DNA of 64,000 bases. It comes from Paracyclopina nana (taxonomy: Eukaryota; Arthropoda; Copepoda; Cyclopoida; Cyclopettidae). The notes under the pieces were generated by a model, which saw only the letters and a list, made by a program, of their open reading frames with translations, was not told where the DNA came from and did no database searches. Of this stretch, positions 61,480 to 64,000 are shown piece after piece (the first letter of the stretch is position 1; each line of letters begins with the position of its first letter). The stretch covers positions 4,650,001-4,714,000 of the forward strand of contig JAGUCH010000003.1 in NCBI GenBank assembly GCA_019096065.1, read 5' to 3'. A program made the position numbers and the translations under genes.

Positions 61480-62978
61480 ATTAATTTTTCAATTGTGGAT
61501 TTGACTCAATTCATTTCCCGAATTTTTCTATCGGTCGAAAAACACTCGTCGAACGTTCACTCATGAGCTTTGACTGATTTGTGATTTGACTCATTTGAGT
61601 GATTCGGTTCTCAGTTCTCTCACTGCCAACAATCAGCGGAAAAACAAAATTAACAAATCAAAATCAGAATCAAAACATCAGGCTGAAACACGAATGAGCG
61701 CCAGATTTTAAAAAGTCAAAACAAGTGATGTTTACAGCGCTTTGAAGACTACATTTTCGGAAATTTAAATCAGTTCTTTGACTTTTTTGAGAACTTTTTG
61801 GCTCTTTGGATTCAAAGGAAGGAATTAACAACAGCAATAATTATTTTCTTTTTCTTTAAATTTTTTATTATCGAACATTCACCTCTGACAATGGTATACT
61901 GGAGTGATAAATGTGTTTTTCAAAAATTAATTTACGTTGAATTAATCTTAATGCCATTTGCTCTAGAGCTCTGATTTGCTCATGCCTCGCAATGAAAGGA
62001 AGTGCTGAGTATATTTCAAGAACTCTATCATACGAAAGGTAAGGTCCTTTAAAAAAAGCAATGCTTTTTAAAAGTATTTTTCTGAGCTACTTCATATCCT
62101 CTTGATGGGAACGCTTACAAAGTATACATGACTTGAGTCTTGTTTTCTATGCGCCCACATTAACCTGAGGAGTAGTCTAACCCAGAGACTTTCTATATAT
62201 AAGTCTGGTCTAACCCAGACAAAAATTATTACCAAAAGTATGCATATTTTCTGAAAGCTTACGTCCCAGGGATTTGCAGTTATTTTAAAATCCTGGCTAA
62301 GCGCCTCTCATAACATAGAATTTTAAAAACGTGCAGCTCAGATTGATTTAGTTTTGAATAAAAGTGAATAAAATTGACCCCCTCTAAAATCAATTAATAT
62401 AACTTTTTAAAATTACTCTATAAGAAAATCGCTAGAGTTGGAGATGCAGTCTAGCAAAATTCAACTTACTGCCTATTTGCTCCTACTGTGATTGTCAGTT
62501 TGAGTTATACCCTTAGGTCACATTTTTCTGAGCCCAATAGTCCATTTTAAAGTTTATGCAAAGCTTCTGCTCTTAGATATGATGATGTTTGCATGACTTT
62601 TGAAAGGGCTCTCTTTAAAAACTTTTCATCTCATGTTGAATCGCCAAATGCATGGGGCATGATGAGAGTTGCGGTCCCCTTGCTCTAATCACATGCTACC
62701 AACCATTTCTCGAAACCCATTTTAGAACATGGAACATGCAAGCTGTGGTTTTGGCTCAGAAGCTTTAGATTGTAGGCATGATTTAGTTCTTTTGTAGAGA
62801 TTTTTTCTCCCGTCTCTTTCTTTATTTCCCCTTTTTTTCAATTATCACTTGCCCCTCTATATTAAGCACTTCAATGTGCATACAACATATGAAAGATCTT
62901 TTTTTGTACATCATAAGCGACTTGAATGAAGATGGCCGGGTAACAATGACCATGCAGGTTTTGTTAAACCCACTTATA
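61480..62978. other. AT-rich region upstream of RAD54
   Basis: The first few hundred bases presumably include the RAD54 promoter. The rest shows no ORF, RNA gene or clear repeat beyond two copies of GTCTAACCCAGA near 62175-62215. Confidence 0.5.
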
Positions 62979-63703
62979 CAGACTGTCCCGGAGATTTCTG
63001 TACACTTATAAATCAAAAGTTTGTGTTACAAATTCGGGAAATATTAGACACAATGGATATCATTGGAAAGCTTGAATCTTTGGCCATCTTTTTTTGCTTC
63101 AATGGATAAAAGAAATTAAAAGTAAAAAAATGAGAAAACTTAATTTTCCTGAGGTACCCTTAATTTTTCTCCCAAAAAAGCAAATTTGCCCAAACCTGCT
63201 ATTATTGACCAAATTTTCAGCTAAGCTAATCCGGGCTATCTTTTGACATCTTTTCATGAAAAAAAATCTTGCAGCACTGTGCTGGCTCATCAGAAAGGTG
63301 AATGATTGGAAAGGATATTTTTCAGTAAACAGAAAAAAGACAATTAGGGCACTGCCTACTAAAAAAGTTTCAAAATTAGTGTTTTAAACATCACATCTTT
63401 GGGATTTTAAGTTAATGAAGATCAAATGTTTAACCAATTTTATGTGAAATTGAATAAATAATTTTTTTGTGAAAGTGACTATTCATCAAAAAAATCAGTA
63501 AAAATGGGTGTGAATTTGGAGTATTTATCAATTTTGTTGTCTAAATCAAAAATTGAATTAATACTTTTTTTTTAAAATCTCAAAACCAAAAAAGATGGCT
63601 TAAGTTTCAAGCTTTCCAACGGTATCCATTGAGTCTGGTATTTCTAGAAGTTTTAACACTAACTTTTGATTTCAAAGTGTACATAAATCTACGGGACAGA
63701 CTG
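62979..63703. mobile_element. Tc1/mariner-type MITE with ~115-bp terminal inverted repeats
   Basis: The ends CAGACTGTCCCGGAGATTT (62979) and, inverted, CAGTCTGTCCCGTAGATTT (63703) are flanked by TA on both sides (62977-62978 and 63704-63705). The inverted arms extend about 115 bases inward (to about 63095 and 63590), with blocks such as AATCAAAAGTT, CAATGGATA and TTGGAAAGCTTGAA conserved. The interior lacks a transposase frame, so the element is non-autonomous. Confidence 0.82.
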
Positions 63704-64000
63704 TATATACGTATATGCTAACATTTAATAAAGCCTGACCTGGCTGAATCTAATGAAACATCATTCAGTACGTCTGGTCTACTTATTTACTATTTCAATG
63801 GAAGGTGATTAGGCAAATTGGATCCCTACCAAAATGGTGCACCTTGCCTGCAAGGACTATTTGCGTACAGCATCGACATCTGTTATTTGCTACGCAGCAA
63901 AGCTTATCTCAATGAAAAATGCACACAGGGCTCGGATCCGCTGATTTCCCCCCAATCACGGAACATTAATCTATGGCCCCCATAGGTTCCCTTTCCGATT
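63704..64000. other. Right-edge sequence, no feature seen
   Basis: About 297 bases after the MITE with no ORF or repeat I can support. Confidence 0.4.

Noticed and set aside
62160-62220. Repeated GTCTAACCCAGA as a small element or regulatory repeat
   Set aside because: Two short copies only, with no inverted arms or target duplication; too little to call.

Overview
This is animal nuclear DNA. Nearly every gene is split by short GT-AG introns (mostly about 50-90 bases), the genes are single-copy metazoan housekeeping genes, and spacing is tight. The window fits a compact ecdysozoan genome, most likely an arthropod (crustacean- or mite-like). The species call is inference; no rRNA, mitochondrial or barcode gene is present. 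Exon borders below were set by hand from splice sites, reading phase and remembered family structure, so individual borders may be off.

Layout. 1-1850 is a 19-bp tandem array with higher-order structure, lying in the first intron of a saccharopine-dehydrogenase-like gene that runs off the left edge. 2.3-24.3 kb holds TSPO, CIAPIN1, an intronless protein with two nucleoside-deoxyribosyltransferase-like domains, mitochondrial RBFA, a SIAH-type RING ligase, IGHMBP2, a coiled-coil protein, a secreted orphan, an SLC7 transporter and USP20/33. 24.3-27.3 kb is a gene desert built largely of inverted-repeat elements. 27.3-36.1 kb holds an M16 metallopeptidase and the RNA helicase HELZ. 37.06-44.95 kb is a complete BEL/Pao-type LTR retrotransposon insertion (LTRs identical by eye, TTAGA target duplication). 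Its reverse transcriptase is internally deleted, its integrase is frameshifted, and a very large zinc-knuckle (gag-like) ORF lies downstream of pol. 45-54.6 kb holds NADSYN1, SPRYD3, VCP/p97 and OPA3. 54.8-61.5 kb holds ATAD1/Msp1 and RAD54, with a 2,429-bp tandem duplication that leaves one intact copy of each gene plus a truncated RAD54 and an orphan ATAD1 first exon. The right end is AT-rich and carries a Tc1/mariner-type MITE.

Functionally this is a random housekeeping neighbourhood, not an operon: mitochondrial biology (TSPO, RBFA, OPA3, ATAD1), Fe-S assembly (CIAPIN1), NAD synthesis, protein turnover (VCP, USP, SIAH), nucleic-acid helicases (IGHMBP2, HELZ, RAD54) and amino-acid transport. 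Genes are mostly in convergent or divergent pairs. The most unusual items are the BEL-type element with its gag-like ORF in 3' position, the tandem duplication making a chimeric ATAD1/RAD54 junction, the tandem NDT-like protein, and the cluster of foldback/MITE elements.
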